This document shows, piece by piece, positions 38,171 through 46,866 of a stretch of DNA of 64,000 nucleotides. Origin of the DNA: Pinirhizobacter soli (lineage in GTDB: Bacteria; Pseudomonadota; Gammaproteobacteria; Xanthomonadales; Rhodanobacteraceae); NCBI RefSeq assembly GCF_015905305.1, contig NZ_JADZLQ010000001.1, positions 706,599 through 770,598 of the forward strand, given 5' to 3'. Both the position numbers and the translations under genes were made by a program. Every line of letters starts with the position of its first letter. Positions within the stretch are counted from its first letter, which is position 1. The notes under the pieces were generated by a model. That model did no database searches and was not told the origin of the DNA. It was given only the letters and a program-made list of their open reading frames with translations.

Positions 38171-38569
38171 TTACTTGGCGCGGTAATCCTTGTAGGACTT
38201 CTCTTCCACCAGCTGTGAACCCAGCTTCAGGTTGATCTCGCGCTTGATCGCGGCGCGTTCGTCGTTCTCGAAATACACCGAGCGCGCCAGCTTGATGAAG
38301 GCGGCATCGAACTCCTGCGCCGACTCCTTCACCCGGATCTCGTCTTCGATGTCCCACAGCCTTTCGTTCACGGCGAGCAGCCGTGCACGCTCGGTCGAGA
38401 TGTCGGTGTGTGACGCCGGCGCGTTGCCCCAGGTGGCGTTAAGCAATTCCAGCTCGTTGCGCACATTGGCCAGCTTGCCCGCATCCTCGATGCGCTGGGA
38501 CTTGATTTCCAGGATGGTGATCTTGTCGATCAGTTCGCCGAACGAGACGGGGGTTTCGATGAGGCTCAT
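38171..38569 (-). CDS. DUF6165 family protein
   Basis: A 132-aa predominantly helical protein with the family start LIETPVSFGELIDKITILEI and ending in LVEEKSYKDYRAK. DUF6165 genes are regularly found near LPS biosynthesis genes, as here beside the GT9 and KDO-kinase genes, but no activity is known. The start ATG 38569 gives the conserved N-terminus; ATG 38575 is an alternative. Confidence 0.8.
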   Translation of the reverse strand: MSLIETPVSFGELIDKITILEIKSQRIEDAGKLANVRNELELLNATWGNAPASHTDISTERARLLAVNERLWDIEDEIRVKESAQEFDAAFIKLARSVYFENDERAAIKREINLKLGSQLVEEKSYKDYRAK

Positions 38570-38693
38570 GGCCATGTCCTTGGGAGCGTAAGACGGCAAG
38601 GGTAACAAGCGATACGGGGCCTTGTCGCCCGCGCGACACTGCCATCACGCAGCTTTATCCACCGTGGCCTGGACACTCGCCACGGAGCGATCA

Positions 38694-38906
38694 ATGCAGA
38701 GCCCGCAGATCCCGGAGAAGCCCGGCCTCACCCCGGCCAATCCAGAAGAAACACCCAGTGCGCCAAAACCCGAGGTTCCCGCACCGGGTCCGGATGTAGT
38801 TCCTGAGGAGCAGCCCATTCACCCGGACAATCCCGAGGCACCGGGTACGCGTGAACCGCCAGACCCAGGAGTCGAGCAGGCGGCGCTGGCCGCCCGTATT
38901 CCCTGA
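38694..38906 (+). CDS. Small proline-rich protein of unknown function
   Basis: A 70-aa polypeptide rich in Pro, Glu and Ala, with no hydrophobic core; it is probably disordered. Repeated PEE/PE and PG-type units (NPEETPSAPKPEVPAPGP) stand out. ATG 38694 has ACGGAG 7 nt upstream, and a terminator follows directly, which supports a real small gene. No relatives recognised. Confidence 0.5.
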   Translation: MQSPQIPEKPGLTPANPEETPSAPKPEVPAPGPDVVPEEQPIHPDNPEAPGTREPPDPGVEQAALAARIP

Positions 38907-38911
38907 CAAAG

Positions 38912-38939
38912 AAAAAGCCGCCCCAAAGGGCGGCTTTTT
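38912..38939. terminator. Bidirectional terminator
   Basis: Five A, stem GCCGCCC, loop CAAA, stem GGGCGGC, then five T. It lies between the small proline-rich gene and the convergent hsp20 gene. Confidence 0.88.
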
Positions 38940-38965
38940 CATGGCTTCCTTGCCCCTCAGGCGCC

Positions 38966-39427
38966 TTAGGCGGCCTTGGCAGCGTCAGCCAGGCGATGCT
39001 CTATGGTGGCGCCGGTGCTGATCTCGATCTGGCGCGGCTTCATTGCCTCGGGCACTTCGCGCTTGAGGTCGATGGTAAGCAGGCCATTCAAGATGCTCGC
39101 GCCCGCCACGCGCACGTGGTCGGCCAGCTCGAAGCGGCGGTTGAACGGACGGTAGGCAATGCCGCGATGCAGGTATTCACCTTCGGCTTCGACCTTCTTT
39201 TCGCCCGTGACGATCAACAGGTTCGGCTGCTGGGTGATGGTGAGGTCGCCTTCAGCGAAGCCTGCCACCGCCATGGTGATGCGGTAGGTGTCCTCGCCGG
39301 TCTTGAGTGTGTCGTACGGCGGCCAGTTGTCGTTGGGCTGGGCGCGGTTGGCGGTCTCGAGCAGGTCGAACAGACGGTCGAAACCGATGGAAGAACGGTA
39401 CAGCGGGGCAAAATCGACGGTACGCAT
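38966..39427 (-). CDS. Small heat-shock protein, Hsp20 family
   Basis: IbpA-like holdase chaperone of 153 aa. The alpha-crystallin domain spans about residues 37-125, with YRITMAVAGFAEGDLTI and ASILNGLLTIDLKREVPE; the N-terminal MRTVDFAPLYRSSIGFDRLF is characteristic. Start ATG 39427. The upstream region has a sigma-32-like promoter and a ROSE-type RNA thermometer, so heat control is expected at both transcription and translation. Confidence 0.95.
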   Translation of the reverse strand: MRTVDFAPLYRSSIGFDRLFDLLETANRAQPNDNWPPYDTLKTGEDTYRITMAVAGFAEGDLTITQQPNLLIVTGEKKVEAEGEYLHRGIAYRPFNRRFELADHVRVAGASILNGLLTIDLKREVPEAMKPRQIEISTGATIEHRLADAAKAA

Positions 39428-39480
39428 GTGGGTCACATCCTCAACTGAGCAATGGAAAGCAAAAACCCCTCGTGGGGCAT
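39428..39480 (-). promoter_or_regulatory. ROSE-like RNA thermometer of hsp20
   Basis: In the hsp20 5' leader the motif TTGCT (complement of 39448-39452) can pair with the AGGA of the ribosome site (complement of 39438-39441), giving the U-A, G-G, C-G, U-A geometry of ROSE elements, closed by one more C-G pair around an AGTT loop. A second hairpin CCCC-ACGA-GGGG lies just upstream. Known ROSE elements open with heat and free the ribosome site. Confidence 0.65.
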
Positions 39481-39513
39481 GGTTGGCCGGCCCCGAAGGC
39501 ACCGGCTCCCGCT

Positions 39514-39541
39514 ATTTAGGTGCGGCCGCGCCGCGTTCAAG
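39514..39541 (-). promoter_or_regulatory. Sigma-32-like promoter of hsp20
   Basis: On the minus strand CTTGAA (-35, 39536-39541) is followed after 15 nt by CCTAAAT (-10, 39514-39520), a fair fit to the heat-shock consensus. The start point would lie about 80 nt before the hsp20 ATG, leaving room for the thermometer. Confidence 0.55.
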
Positions 39542-39849
39542 GGCTCGGCGCCGGACCGCGACCGGATGCGCGAGGTTCTTGGCCATCGAAGTGATGCACA
39601 TCTGTAACATCGGTCGAACTGCCTAGATGCGCACTGGAGAGGCTTTTGGATGCCCGTAAATTCTTACGAATTGGCGTGTTTGCGCGTCCCATTGCGGCAT
39701 CTTGCTATCCCGCTGGAACGGGCCATGGAATGCTCATAAACGGCAAGTTCTTGCGGCTTTCGCAAGGCTGCCGCTAGACCTTCCGGCAAGTCGCGGCGCC
39801 TGCTGGCGCAGGCGTAGAACGGTGGTAACCAAGCTGCTGGTGCCTTCCC
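39542..39849. other. Intergenic region, hsp20 to cupin gene
   Basis: About 310 nt without a supported gene. It should contain the promoter of the plus-strand cupin-like gene, but no convincing -35/-10 pair was found. No repeat or RNA recognised. Confidence 0.5.
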
Positions 39850-40767
39850 ATGGACATGCCGGTACGCCGGTCCATCACGATGGACTGGGACAACTTCCAT
39901 CCCGCCCGCACCCAGGGCCTGACCCACGATTTCATCGACCATCCGTTGCTCGCGCCCGACGAGCTTGCCCAACTTGGCAAGCGCTGCCGCGGCACGACGC
40001 GCTGGTTCTCATTCAACAACAACGCCACGCCAGGGTCGAACTTCGACGAAGTGGGCAAGCTCTTTCCGAACAACCGCTCGATCGTGGACTCCATCCACGA
40101 CATCAGCAACGCCAAGGCATGGGTGCTGCTGCGGCACATCCAGGCGGACCCGGTCTACCGCACGCTGATCGACGAGGCGATGGATCCCATCCGCGACCAT
40201 CTCGAGGCGATCGACCCTGGCATGTACTACCGCGCTGGCTGGATCTTCGTAGCTTCGCCGCATACCGTCACGCCGTACCACATCGATCGCAACAATGGCC
40301 TGCTGCTGCAGGTGCGCGGGCACAAGACGCTATACGTCTGGGATCCGGACGATGAATACGTGTGCAGCGAACGCGCCCGGGCAAGCTTCCACGCCCGCCA
40401 CGACCTGGCCCTGGTGCAATGGCGCGAGGAGTTCCGCGAGCGCGCACATCGCTACGACCTGGCACCCGGCACCGGCGCGTACATCCCGATGACATCACCG
40501 CACATGGTCGAGACACTGGACGAATCGTCGATCACCGTGAGCTTCACCTACAGCACGGAAGCGACGCGGCGCGAATCGATGATGCACTTCGCCCATGAGC
40601 TTGCCAGGCGCGCCCATGTCACGCTGCCGCCCGTAGGCAGCGACCCGCTGTCGGACCGCGCGGCCTACGCGTTGACCGCGCTATCGGTGGCGGTACACGG
40701 CCCCGGCAGCCATCCACCGGCATGCCCGTCGCTCGCCCATCGTACGCCGTACGCCGTGGCGGACTAG
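39850..40767 (+). CDS. Cupin/JmjC-like protein
   Basis: A 305-aa protein with a cupin-like core. The segment TPYHIDRNNGLLLQVRGHK holds an HxD pair, and a later histidine in TSPHMVETLD completes a possible Fe(II) site as in JmjC-type hydroxylases; KTLYVWDPDD follows as in cupin_8 proteins. The substrate is unknown. The ATG at 39850 has no strong ribosome site; an internal ATG giving MDWDNFHP (39880) may be the true start. Confidence 0.6.
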   Translation: MDMPVRRSITMDWDNFHPARTQGLTHDFIDHPLLAPDELAQLGKRCRGTTRWFSFNNNATPGSNFDEVGKLFPNNRSIVDSIHDISNAKAWVLLRHIQADPVYRTLIDEAMDPIRDHLEAIDPGMYYRAGWIFVASPHTVTPYHIDRNNGLLLQVRGHKTLYVWDPDDEYVCSERARASFHARHDLALVQWREEFRERAHRYDLAPGTGAYIPMTSPHMVETLDESSITVSFTYSTEATRRESMMHFAHELARRAHVTLPPVGSDPLSDRAAYALTALSVAVHGPGSHPPACPSLAHRTPYAVAD

Positions 40768-40778
40768 AACCGCCATCT

Positions 40779-42548
40779 TCAAAGAGGGCGTTTCTCGCCT
40801 GGCACCGTTGCACGCACCGATATCTCTGCGACATCAACGCCGAGCGGCGTGCCCTTGCTGAAGGGTTCGGAGGGCGTCAGTTCCAGTTGCATGGCGTCGG
40901 GCTGGCGGGCGATATCGCGCCCAACGTACGCGGTTACCGACTGCTCGCCCTGCCCGGCTGGAAGGACCAGTGCCTGGGCGTGTCCGTCCACCACCAACGC
41001 CACGGTTCTGGGTGATGGCGACGCGGCGTAACGGATGGTCACCTCGTAGCGACCCTTGTCGAGCGCGGCGTGCCACTGCAACTTGTACACGGTGTCGGGA
41101 TCTTCATACCCGTAACCGTTGTAGTTGAGGAACTTCTCGGCGTCCGCTCCAGGTAATGTCACCACGCCATTGACCGGGGCGCGCACATCCTGCGGGGTGA
41201 CGCGCAGGGGCCGCGCCAGGGACAGGGCGATCACTGGCTCAAACGCATTCGCCGCCTGCCTCGCGAGCAAGCTGCCGGCCTGGATGTCGAGCCCATCGCC
41301 CTTATGCGTGGCCTCGATGGCAACGGCCTTTGCTCCACCAAGCACCCGCATATCGCCAAATGGCGACCCGACCACGCCCGGAAGATGCAATACGCCATCG
41401 GCCGGCGCCTGGTCGATGAAAAGGTAAACCGTGTCGCGTCCCGTCGTGGCATGGCCGAAATCGAGCTTGCCGAACGGCGATGCCCGCGTGCCATACACCG
41501 CCTCGCCGTTGGTCTTCATCCAGGCCCCGATGCCGCGCAAGACGTCGGCTTCGAACGGCACCACGCTGCCATCACCCTTCGGCCCGATGTTCAGGATGTA
41601 GTTTCCACCCGCACTGACCACGCGCACCAGGCGGGCGATGTTCTCGCGCACCTTCGCCTGCACATCGCCGCGTTCCTGCCAGCTGCGATAACCCCAGGTT
41701 TCAGGGAACATCGACGCCGGCGACTGCCAGGGTTCTTCAACGCGTACCTTGGGCTCCGCGTTGTCACCCATCACGGTGAAATCGCCCTGGTGGTTCCACA
41801 CGCGGCCGGAGACCATGGTCTGCGGCTGCAGCGCGTGTACGGTTTCTTCAAAGTGCCGGCTTTGCGCCGCCGTGGGCTTGCCCATATCGAACCAGATCTC
41901 GGCGATCGGCCCATAGTTGCCCAGCAGTTCCTTCAGCTGCGCCACGTTGAAGGCTTCCTGCCCCGCCGTGATCGGATTGCTGTTGCCCTCGATATAGGTG
42001 TTGCCGCCCGGATGGTGCCAATCGATGGTGGAGTAATACACACCGAAGGCCAGCCCTTCCTTCTTGCAGGCCTCGGCCAGCTCCTTCACCACATCGCGCT
42101 TGAATGGCGTGGCATCGACGATGTTGTACGGCGTGACGCGCGTATGGAACATGTTGAAACCATCGTGGTGCTTGGACGTGATCACGATGAACTTCATGCC
42201 CGCCGCCTTGGCGAGCCTGGCAATGGCGTCGGCATCGAAGTCGACCGGATTGAACGAGGCCGCGGTGGCGGCATAGGCTGCGCCGTCGATTTTCCCGTTG
42301 GCGAGAATCTGCTCGCTATAGCCGTTGTCGATGCGCTTGCCCTGCCACTCGCCGCCCAGGGCGGAATAAAGCCCGAAATGGATGAACATGCCGAAGCGGC
42401 GGTCCTGCCACTGGGCAATGGTGGCCGCACTGGGCCGGTGGGTGCCCAGTGGGCGGGGGACGTCCTGCACGATAGTGGTGGCAGCCAGGCCTTGGCAGCA
42501 CAGGGCAAGGAGGGAAGCGGCGACAGCCGCGCGAACGGTGGTCTGCAT
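40779..42548 (-). CDS. Secreted GH29 alpha-L-fucosidase
   Basis: Glycoside hydrolase of 589 aa that removes alpha-L-fucose from glycans. The signal peptide runs to about residue 22 (LALCCQGLAA). The GH29 catalytic core contains FGMFIHFGLYS, SKHHDGFNMF and the nucleophile Asp in AEIWFDMGKP. After about residue 350 there is a beta-rich C-terminal domain. The protein is expected to be periplasmic or secreted and to serve use of plant or host fucosylated glycans. It is not in an obvious polysaccharide locus. Confidence 0.92.
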   Translation of the reverse strand: MQTTVRAAVAASLLALCCQGLAATTIVQDVPRPLGTHRPSAATIAQWQDRRFGMFIHFGLYSALGGEWQGKRIDNGYSEQILANGKIDGAAYAATAASFNPVDFDADAIARLAKAAGMKFIVITSKHHDGFNMFHTRVTPYNIVDATPFKRDVVKELAEACKKEGLAFGVYYSTIDWHHPGGNTYIEGNSNPITAGQEAFNVAQLKELLGNYGPIAEIWFDMGKPTAAQSRHFEETVHALQPQTMVSGRVWNHQGDFTVMGDNAEPKVRVEEPWQSPASMFPETWGYRSWQERGDVQAKVRENIARLVRVVSAGGNYILNIGPKGDGSVVPFEADVLRGIGAWMKTNGEAVYGTRASPFGKLDFGHATTGRDTVYLFIDQAPADGVLHLPGVVGSPFGDMRVLGGAKAVAIEATHKGDGLDIQAGSLLARQAANAFEPVIALSLARPLRVTPQDVRAPVNGVVTLPGADAEKFLNYNGYGYEDPDTVYKLQWHAALDKGRYEVTIRYAASPSPRTVALVVDGHAQALVLPAGQGEQSVTAYVGRDIARQPDAMQLELTPSEPFSKGTPLGVDVAEISVRATVPGEKRPL

Positions 42549-42696
42549 GGTTCATTCCGGTCGTGGAAAGGCGCCCGCTTACGTCCCTCAACGCGCGAGC
42601 CGTAAGGAGTGTGTCCAGCATGCGCCGTCTTGGCAACCCCTCTTGTCGGGCCAACGAGTGATAATCAGCCACCCTAGCCTTCAAGCCCCGTCTTCC

Positions 42697-43836
42697 ATGA
42701 GCGATACCAGCCATCGCGTCCACGGCCTTGCCGGCGACGACCTCGAACCGGACTGGCCCGCGCTCACCCTGGATGAACTGGCGGCGCTAAGCATGGACTA
42801 CCCGCATCTGGCGCCGCCATTGGCGATCACATGGCACAGCCCGCGGCCGCTCTCGGCGGCGGCCCTGGTGCGCCACGGCCAGGGCACGGTGTTCGTCAAG
42901 CGACATCACCGCCAGGTGCGATCGATCCAGTCACTGGATATCGAACATCGCTTCATGCATCACCTTCGCTCGCGAGGCATGCCCGTACCCGAGCTGCTCA
43001 CCGATACGATCGGACGCACCGCGGTGCAGGCTGGTGACTGGGTCTACGAGCTCTACGAGGCGATCACCGGCGATGTCTACCGCGAAGCGTTCTCGTGGTC
43101 GCCGCTGGACAACATCGCCCACGCACGTACTGCCGGCCACATGCTGGGCAAGCTGCACGAGGCTTCGGAAGGTTTTGCCGAACGCGACCGCGGCACGCAT
43201 ATCCTGGTGGCGCGAAGTGACCTGATCCTGGCGGCTGATCCCATCACGGCGCTTGAAAACCAGTTCGCCGAACGCCCCGCCTTGCGCGACTACCTGCGCG
43301 AGCGTCCGTGGCGCGATCAACTTCGCACAGCGCTTGAACCATGGCATGCACGCGCCCGCGACGCGCTGGCCGCAAAGCCCACGCTATGGACGCACGGCGA
43401 CTGGCACGTATCCAACCTCGGATGGAGCGGCGCGGACGCCAATGCACGGATCACCGCCGTCTTCGACTTCGGCCTGTCGGCACCGACCTTTGCCCTGTTC
43501 GACCTTGCCACGGCCATCGAACGCAACGCGATTGCCTGGCTCGCCCTTGGCGAACCCGGCGCTGCGCACGTGGACATCGCCCTGGCGCTGATCGAGGGCT
43601 ATCGAAAGGCGCGGCCGTTATCGGCCGGCGACATCGCCCTGCTTGCCGACCTGCTGCCCATCGTCCACGTCGATTTCGCGCTCTCGGAAATTGAGTATTT
43701 CCAGGCCGTCACCGGCGCACCCGCCCATGCCCAGGTGGCTTACGAGACCTTCCTGCTGGGACATGCGGCGTGGTTCCACAGCCCGGAGGGCGAGGCGCTC
43801 CTCACCGCCATTCGACAACATCCGGGCAATTCGTGA
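42697..43836 (+). CDS. APH-fold phosphotransferase
   Basis: A 379-aa kinase-like protein of the aminoglycoside phosphotransferase/choline-kinase superfamily. The catalytic loop is THGDWHVSNLGW and the metal-binding segment is VFDFGLSAP; the N-lobe lysine is probably in GTVFVKRHHR. It ends just before a TPP riboswitch and thiamine-uptake genes, so a thiamine-kinase-like role is possible, though the riboswitch lies downstream of it and does not control it. Start ATG 42697. Confidence 0.75.
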   Translation: MSDTSHRVHGLAGDDLEPDWPALTLDELAALSMDYPHLAPPLAITWHSPRPLSAAALVRHGQGTVFVKRHHRQVRSIQSLDIEHRFMHHLRSRGMPVPELLTDTIGRTAVQAGDWVYELYEAITGDVYREAFSWSPLDNIAHARTAGHMLGKLHEASEGFAERDRGTHILVARSDLILAADPITALENQFAERPALRDYLRERPWRDQLRTALEPWHARARDALAAKPTLWTHGDWHVSNLGWSGADANARITAVFDFGLSAPTFALFDLATAIERNAIAWLALGEPGAAHVDIALALIEGYRKARPLSAGDIALLADLLPIVHVDFALSEIEYFQAVTGAPAHAQVAYETFLLGHAAWFHSPEGEALLTAIRQHPGNS

Positions 43837-43850
43837 TCTAATTGGCGGAT

Positions 43851-43932
43851 TGAAGCGGGGGTGCCTGGCGTACAGTCAGGCTGAGAGAGTCCCTTGGAAC
43901 CTGACCCGGTTAGTACCGGCGTAGGGAGCTTG
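43851..43932 (+). promoter_or_regulatory. TPP riboswitch (THI element)
   Basis: The aptamer has the hallmark blocks GGGGGTGCC, then GGCTGAGAG, then CCCTTGGAACCTGA, then TAGTACCGGCGTAGGGA, and a P1 closing stem AAGC (43853-43856) with GCTT (43928-43931). Next comes a 9-bp hairpin (43939-43961) that may be the expression platform. It controls the downstream TonB receptor and PnuC-type gene, which should be off when thiamine pyrophosphate is plentiful. Confidence 0.95.
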
Positions 43933-43995
43933 ATAAGTCGCATCGCCAGGACGGCGATGCGGTTTACCGTCGCTTCGTTTTGCCCGAAGACGACG

Positions 43996-46182
43996 ATGAC
44001 CCTACTCCGTACCCCGCTCGCCCTTGCCCTGTTTTCCGCCCTCGCCGTGGCCCATGCCGCGGACGCGCCGGATGCGCCCTCGGTGGCGCAGGCCAAGAAC
44101 CTTGCCACCGTTGACGTCAATGCCACCGTCGACAAAGGCTATCGCGCCAGCGACGCGCAACTGGACACCTTCGGCAGCTTCGGCTCCGCGCCGCTGCACG
44201 ACACGCCCGCCTCGATCCTGGTGATCACCCGCGACCAGATCGACGACCGCCAGCCGCGCTCGTTGAGCGAACTTGTTCGAAGCGACGCAGCCGTCGGCGA
44301 CAACTACGCGCCGGTGGGGTACTACCAGGACATCGCCATCCGCGGCTTCCCGCTGGACCTTGCCACCGCCTTCCGCCTTAACGACCTCACGATTTCCGCT
44401 GAGCAGCTGGTGCCACTGGAAGACAAGCAGCGCGTGGAAATCCTCAAAGGAATTGGCGGCCTGGAAGCCGGCGTGGTGGCCCCGGGCGGCCTGGTGAACT
44501 ATGTCAGCAAGCGGCCTGCGGACGTCCATACGGCCACCATCGGTACCGATTCCCACGGCTCGACGTATACCGCCATAGACCTGGGTGGCTGGCTTACACC
44601 GGCGTTCGGGCTGCGCGTAAATGCCGCGCACGAGACCATGCACTCCTACGTGGATCACCTTGACGGCCGCCGCAGCTTCATCTCGCTGGCGGCCGACTGG
44701 AAGATCAACGACGACAGCAAGCTGGAACTGGACACCGACTACCAGACCAGCGGCCAGCGCTCGGTGTCAGGCTACCAATTGCTTGGCGGAACCACCCTTC
44801 CCCCGCATCCCAGCCGCACGCAGCTGTTGGGTTACCAACCCTGGCAGCGTCCGGTAGGCATCAACGCCAGCAACACCACGCTGCGTTATAGCTACCGTTT
44901 CAGCGACGACTGGACGATGCGCCTTTCCGCCGGGCACAGCCGCACCCGGATCGACGACAACGTCGCCTTCGCCTATGGCTGCTTCTACGCGGCAAGCTGC
45001 GCTTCGGGCGCCACGCCAGGATATTTCTTCGCCCCCAACGGCGACTACGATATCTACGATTTCCGCAGCCCCGACGACACTCGGCAGAACGACGAAGTGC
45101 GTGCTGTGGTCGCCGGTAGCTTCGATACCGGTTCCATCACCCACGAAGTGAACATCGGCGCCAGCGCCTTCCGCCGCACGATGGACCAGCGGCCGTATGT
45201 CTACGATTACGTCGGCACGGCGAATATCGACGAAAAGAACCCGCCCTACTTCGACCCCTCGCCCAACCAGCCGGGCCCCTCGGCGCGCACCCTCACCAGC
45301 TGGCAGCGCGCCTTGTTCGCCGTGGATCGCGTGCACTTTTCGGACACCTGGCAGGCCATCGCCGGCGCCCGTTTCGTGCGGCTGAACGAGCGCGAGTACG
45401 ACGATACCGGCGTGCTTTCCCGTGAAACACGCCTGATCAAAGTCCTGCCGCAGGCGGCGCTGATGTGGCAGCCGACCGCCCCGCTGACGACCTACGTAAG
45501 CTTCAGCAAGGGATTGTCGCTGGGCGCCGCGGCGCCCTATTGGACCACCAATGGCGGCACCGTCCTGCCGCCGCTGTTGTCCCGCCAGCTCGAAGCCGGC
45601 GTGAAATACGCCTTCAGCGACACGCTGGATCTGCAAGCGGCGGTGTATCGCATCAGTCAGCCCTACCAGTTCGCTCGGCCTGACGACTCGGCTACCGGCT
45701 TCACCTTCGTTCAGCAGGGCAACGAAGTGCACACCGGCGTGGAGTTGAACGCCGCGGGACGTGTCACGGAGAATTTCCGGCTGACCGCCAGCATCAATGT
45801 AATCCGTGCCCGCGCCCAGGACACAGGCATACCCTCGTACGAAGATCACCAGGTGGTGAACGTGCCGCGCCTGCGCTCGGCCGTCTACGCCGACTACCGC
45901 CTGCCCTTCGTGCCGCGCCTGAGCCTGCTGGGCGGCTGGCGCTATGCCAGCCCGAACGTGGCCACGCCCGACGGCGCCACGCGCGTGCCGGCCTACCACG
46001 TGTTCGACGCGGGCCTTCGCTACGAGGCACAGCTCAACGGCCATGCACTCACCTGGCGCCTGAACGTGGACAACGTGTTCAACCACTTCTATTGGCGGGA
46101 CACCGGCACCAGTGGTGGCGACAGCTACCTGTTCCCGGGCATGCCGCGACTGGCACGGTTGTCGGTGACGTATGACTTTTGA
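43996..46182 (+). CDS. TonB-dependent receptor, predicted thiamine uptake
   Basis: Outer-membrane 22-strand receptor, 728 aa. A signal peptide (LLRTPLALALFSALAVAHAA) is followed by the plug domain (DTPASILVITRDQIDDRQP, YYQDIAIRGFPLD, VEILKGIGGLEAG) and a beta-barrel that ends with the terminal Phe of VTYDF. Control by the TPP riboswitch and linkage to a PnuC-family gene indicate thiamine as substrate. ATG 43996 gives the cleanest signal peptide; ATG 43957, preceded by AGGACGG, would add 13 residues and lies inside the expression-platform hairpin. Confidence 0.9.
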   Translation: MTLLRTPLALALFSALAVAHAADAPDAPSVAQAKNLATVDVNATVDKGYRASDAQLDTFGSFGSAPLHDTPASILVITRDQIDDRQPRSLSELVRSDAAVGDNYAPVGYYQDIAIRGFPLDLATAFRLNDLTISAEQLVPLEDKQRVEILKGIGGLEAGVVAPGGLVNYVSKRPADVHTATIGTDSHGSTYTAIDLGGWLTPAFGLRVNAAHETMHSYVDHLDGRRSFISLAADWKINDDSKLELDTDYQTSGQRSVSGYQLLGGTTLPPHPSRTQLLGYQPWQRPVGINASNTTLRYSYRFSDDWTMRLSAGHSRTRIDDNVAFAYGCFYAASCASGATPGYFFAPNGDYDIYDFRSPDDTRQNDEVRAVVAGSFDTGSITHEVNIGASAFRRTMDQRPYVYDYVGTANIDEKNPPYFDPSPNQPGPSARTLTSWQRALFAVDRVHFSDTWQAIAGARFVRLNEREYDDTGVLSRETRLIKVLPQAALMWQPTAPLTTYVSFSKGLSLGAAAPYWTTNGGTVLPPLLSRQLEAGVKYAFSDTLDLQAAVYRISQPYQFARPDDSATGFTFVQQGNEVHTGVELNAAGRVTENFRLTASINVIRARAQDTGIPSYEDHQVVNVPRLRSAVYADYRLPFVPRLSLLGGWRYASPNVATPDGATRVPAYHVFDAGLRYEAQLNGHALTWRLNVDNVFNHFYWRDTGTSGGDSYLFPGMPRLARLSVTYDF

Positions 46183-46768
46183 GCTTTCCTGGTTTGAAAT
46201 GGCATCCGCAGTCGTCAGCGCGGTGGCGGTATGGCTTACCGCGCGCCGTCACCCATGGTGTTGGCCGGTGGGCCTGGTGTCGGTGGTGGCCTATGCGTGG
46301 GTATTCATTGATGCGCGGCTTTATTCCGATGCCTTACTGCAAGGCGCGTTCGCGGCCTTCATCGTGTACGGCTGGCGGCGATGGTTGAACAACCTGGATG
46401 ACGACGGCCGCGTTCGCGTGGCGCCCTTACCGGCACGCGAAGCGTTATGGCACATGGGCCTGGGCGTGGTGGGCGCCGTGGCACTGGGCGCATTCATGCA
46501 CTACCGCACCGATGCCGCCCTGCCGTGGCTCGATGCGGCACTCGCGTCCTTCAGCCTGGTCGCCCAATGGTGGCAGGCGCGCCGGCACACCGCCGCGTGG
46601 CCGTTGTGGATCGTGGTGGACGTGATCTACGTGGGCGAATACGTCTACAAGTCGCTTCTGGTCACCGCCGTGTTGTACGCAGGATTCGTGGCGCTGGCGG
46701 TGATGGGATGGATGGCATGGCGGCAGGTGACACGTGCTCGACCCGTCCTTGAAATACAACTGAAATAA
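46172..46768 (+). CDS. pnuT: PnuC-family transporter, predicted thiamine (PnuT)
   Basis: Inner-membrane facilitator of 198 aa with about seven helices. The family signature WPLWIVVDVIYVGEYVYK is near the C-terminal end, and the N-terminal half has WPVGLVSVVAYAWVFIDARLYSDALLQ. PnuT members under a TPP riboswitch carry thiamine rather than nicotinamide riboside. It overlaps the receptor gene by 11 nt, so both are made together. Confidence 0.9.
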   Translation: MTFELSWFEMASAVVSAVAVWLTARRHPWCWPVGLVSVVAYAWVFIDARLYSDALLQGAFAAFIVYGWRRWLNNLDDDGRVRVAPLPAREALWHMGLGVVGAVALGAFMHYRTDAALPWLDAALASFSLVAQWWQARRHTAAWPLWIVVDVIYVGEYVYKSLLVTAVLYAGFVALAVMGWMAWRQVTRARPVLEIQLK

Positions 46769-46790
46769 TTGAAATTAAAGGATTTTTTAC

Positions 46791-46817
46791 TTAAGTAAAG
46801 CCACGCACGGTCGATAA
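46791..46817 (+). promoter_or_regulatory. Sigma-28-like promoter of the chemoreceptor gene
   Basis: A -10 GTCGATAA (46810-46817, seven of eight to GCCGATAA) lies 15 nt after TTAA of TTAAGTAA (46791), the spacing used by FliA. It sits about 50 nt before the chemoreceptor start codon. Confidence 0.45.
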
Positions 46818-46866
46818 ACGGGCGAGCCACGTACTCCCCCGATATTCCCTCCCCAGGAAACCGATC

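Noticed and set aside
43900..43915. CCTGACCC considered as a third copy of the REP-like palindrome
   Set aside because: It belongs to the conserved TPP aptamer core (GAACCTGACC) and lacks the matching arm.
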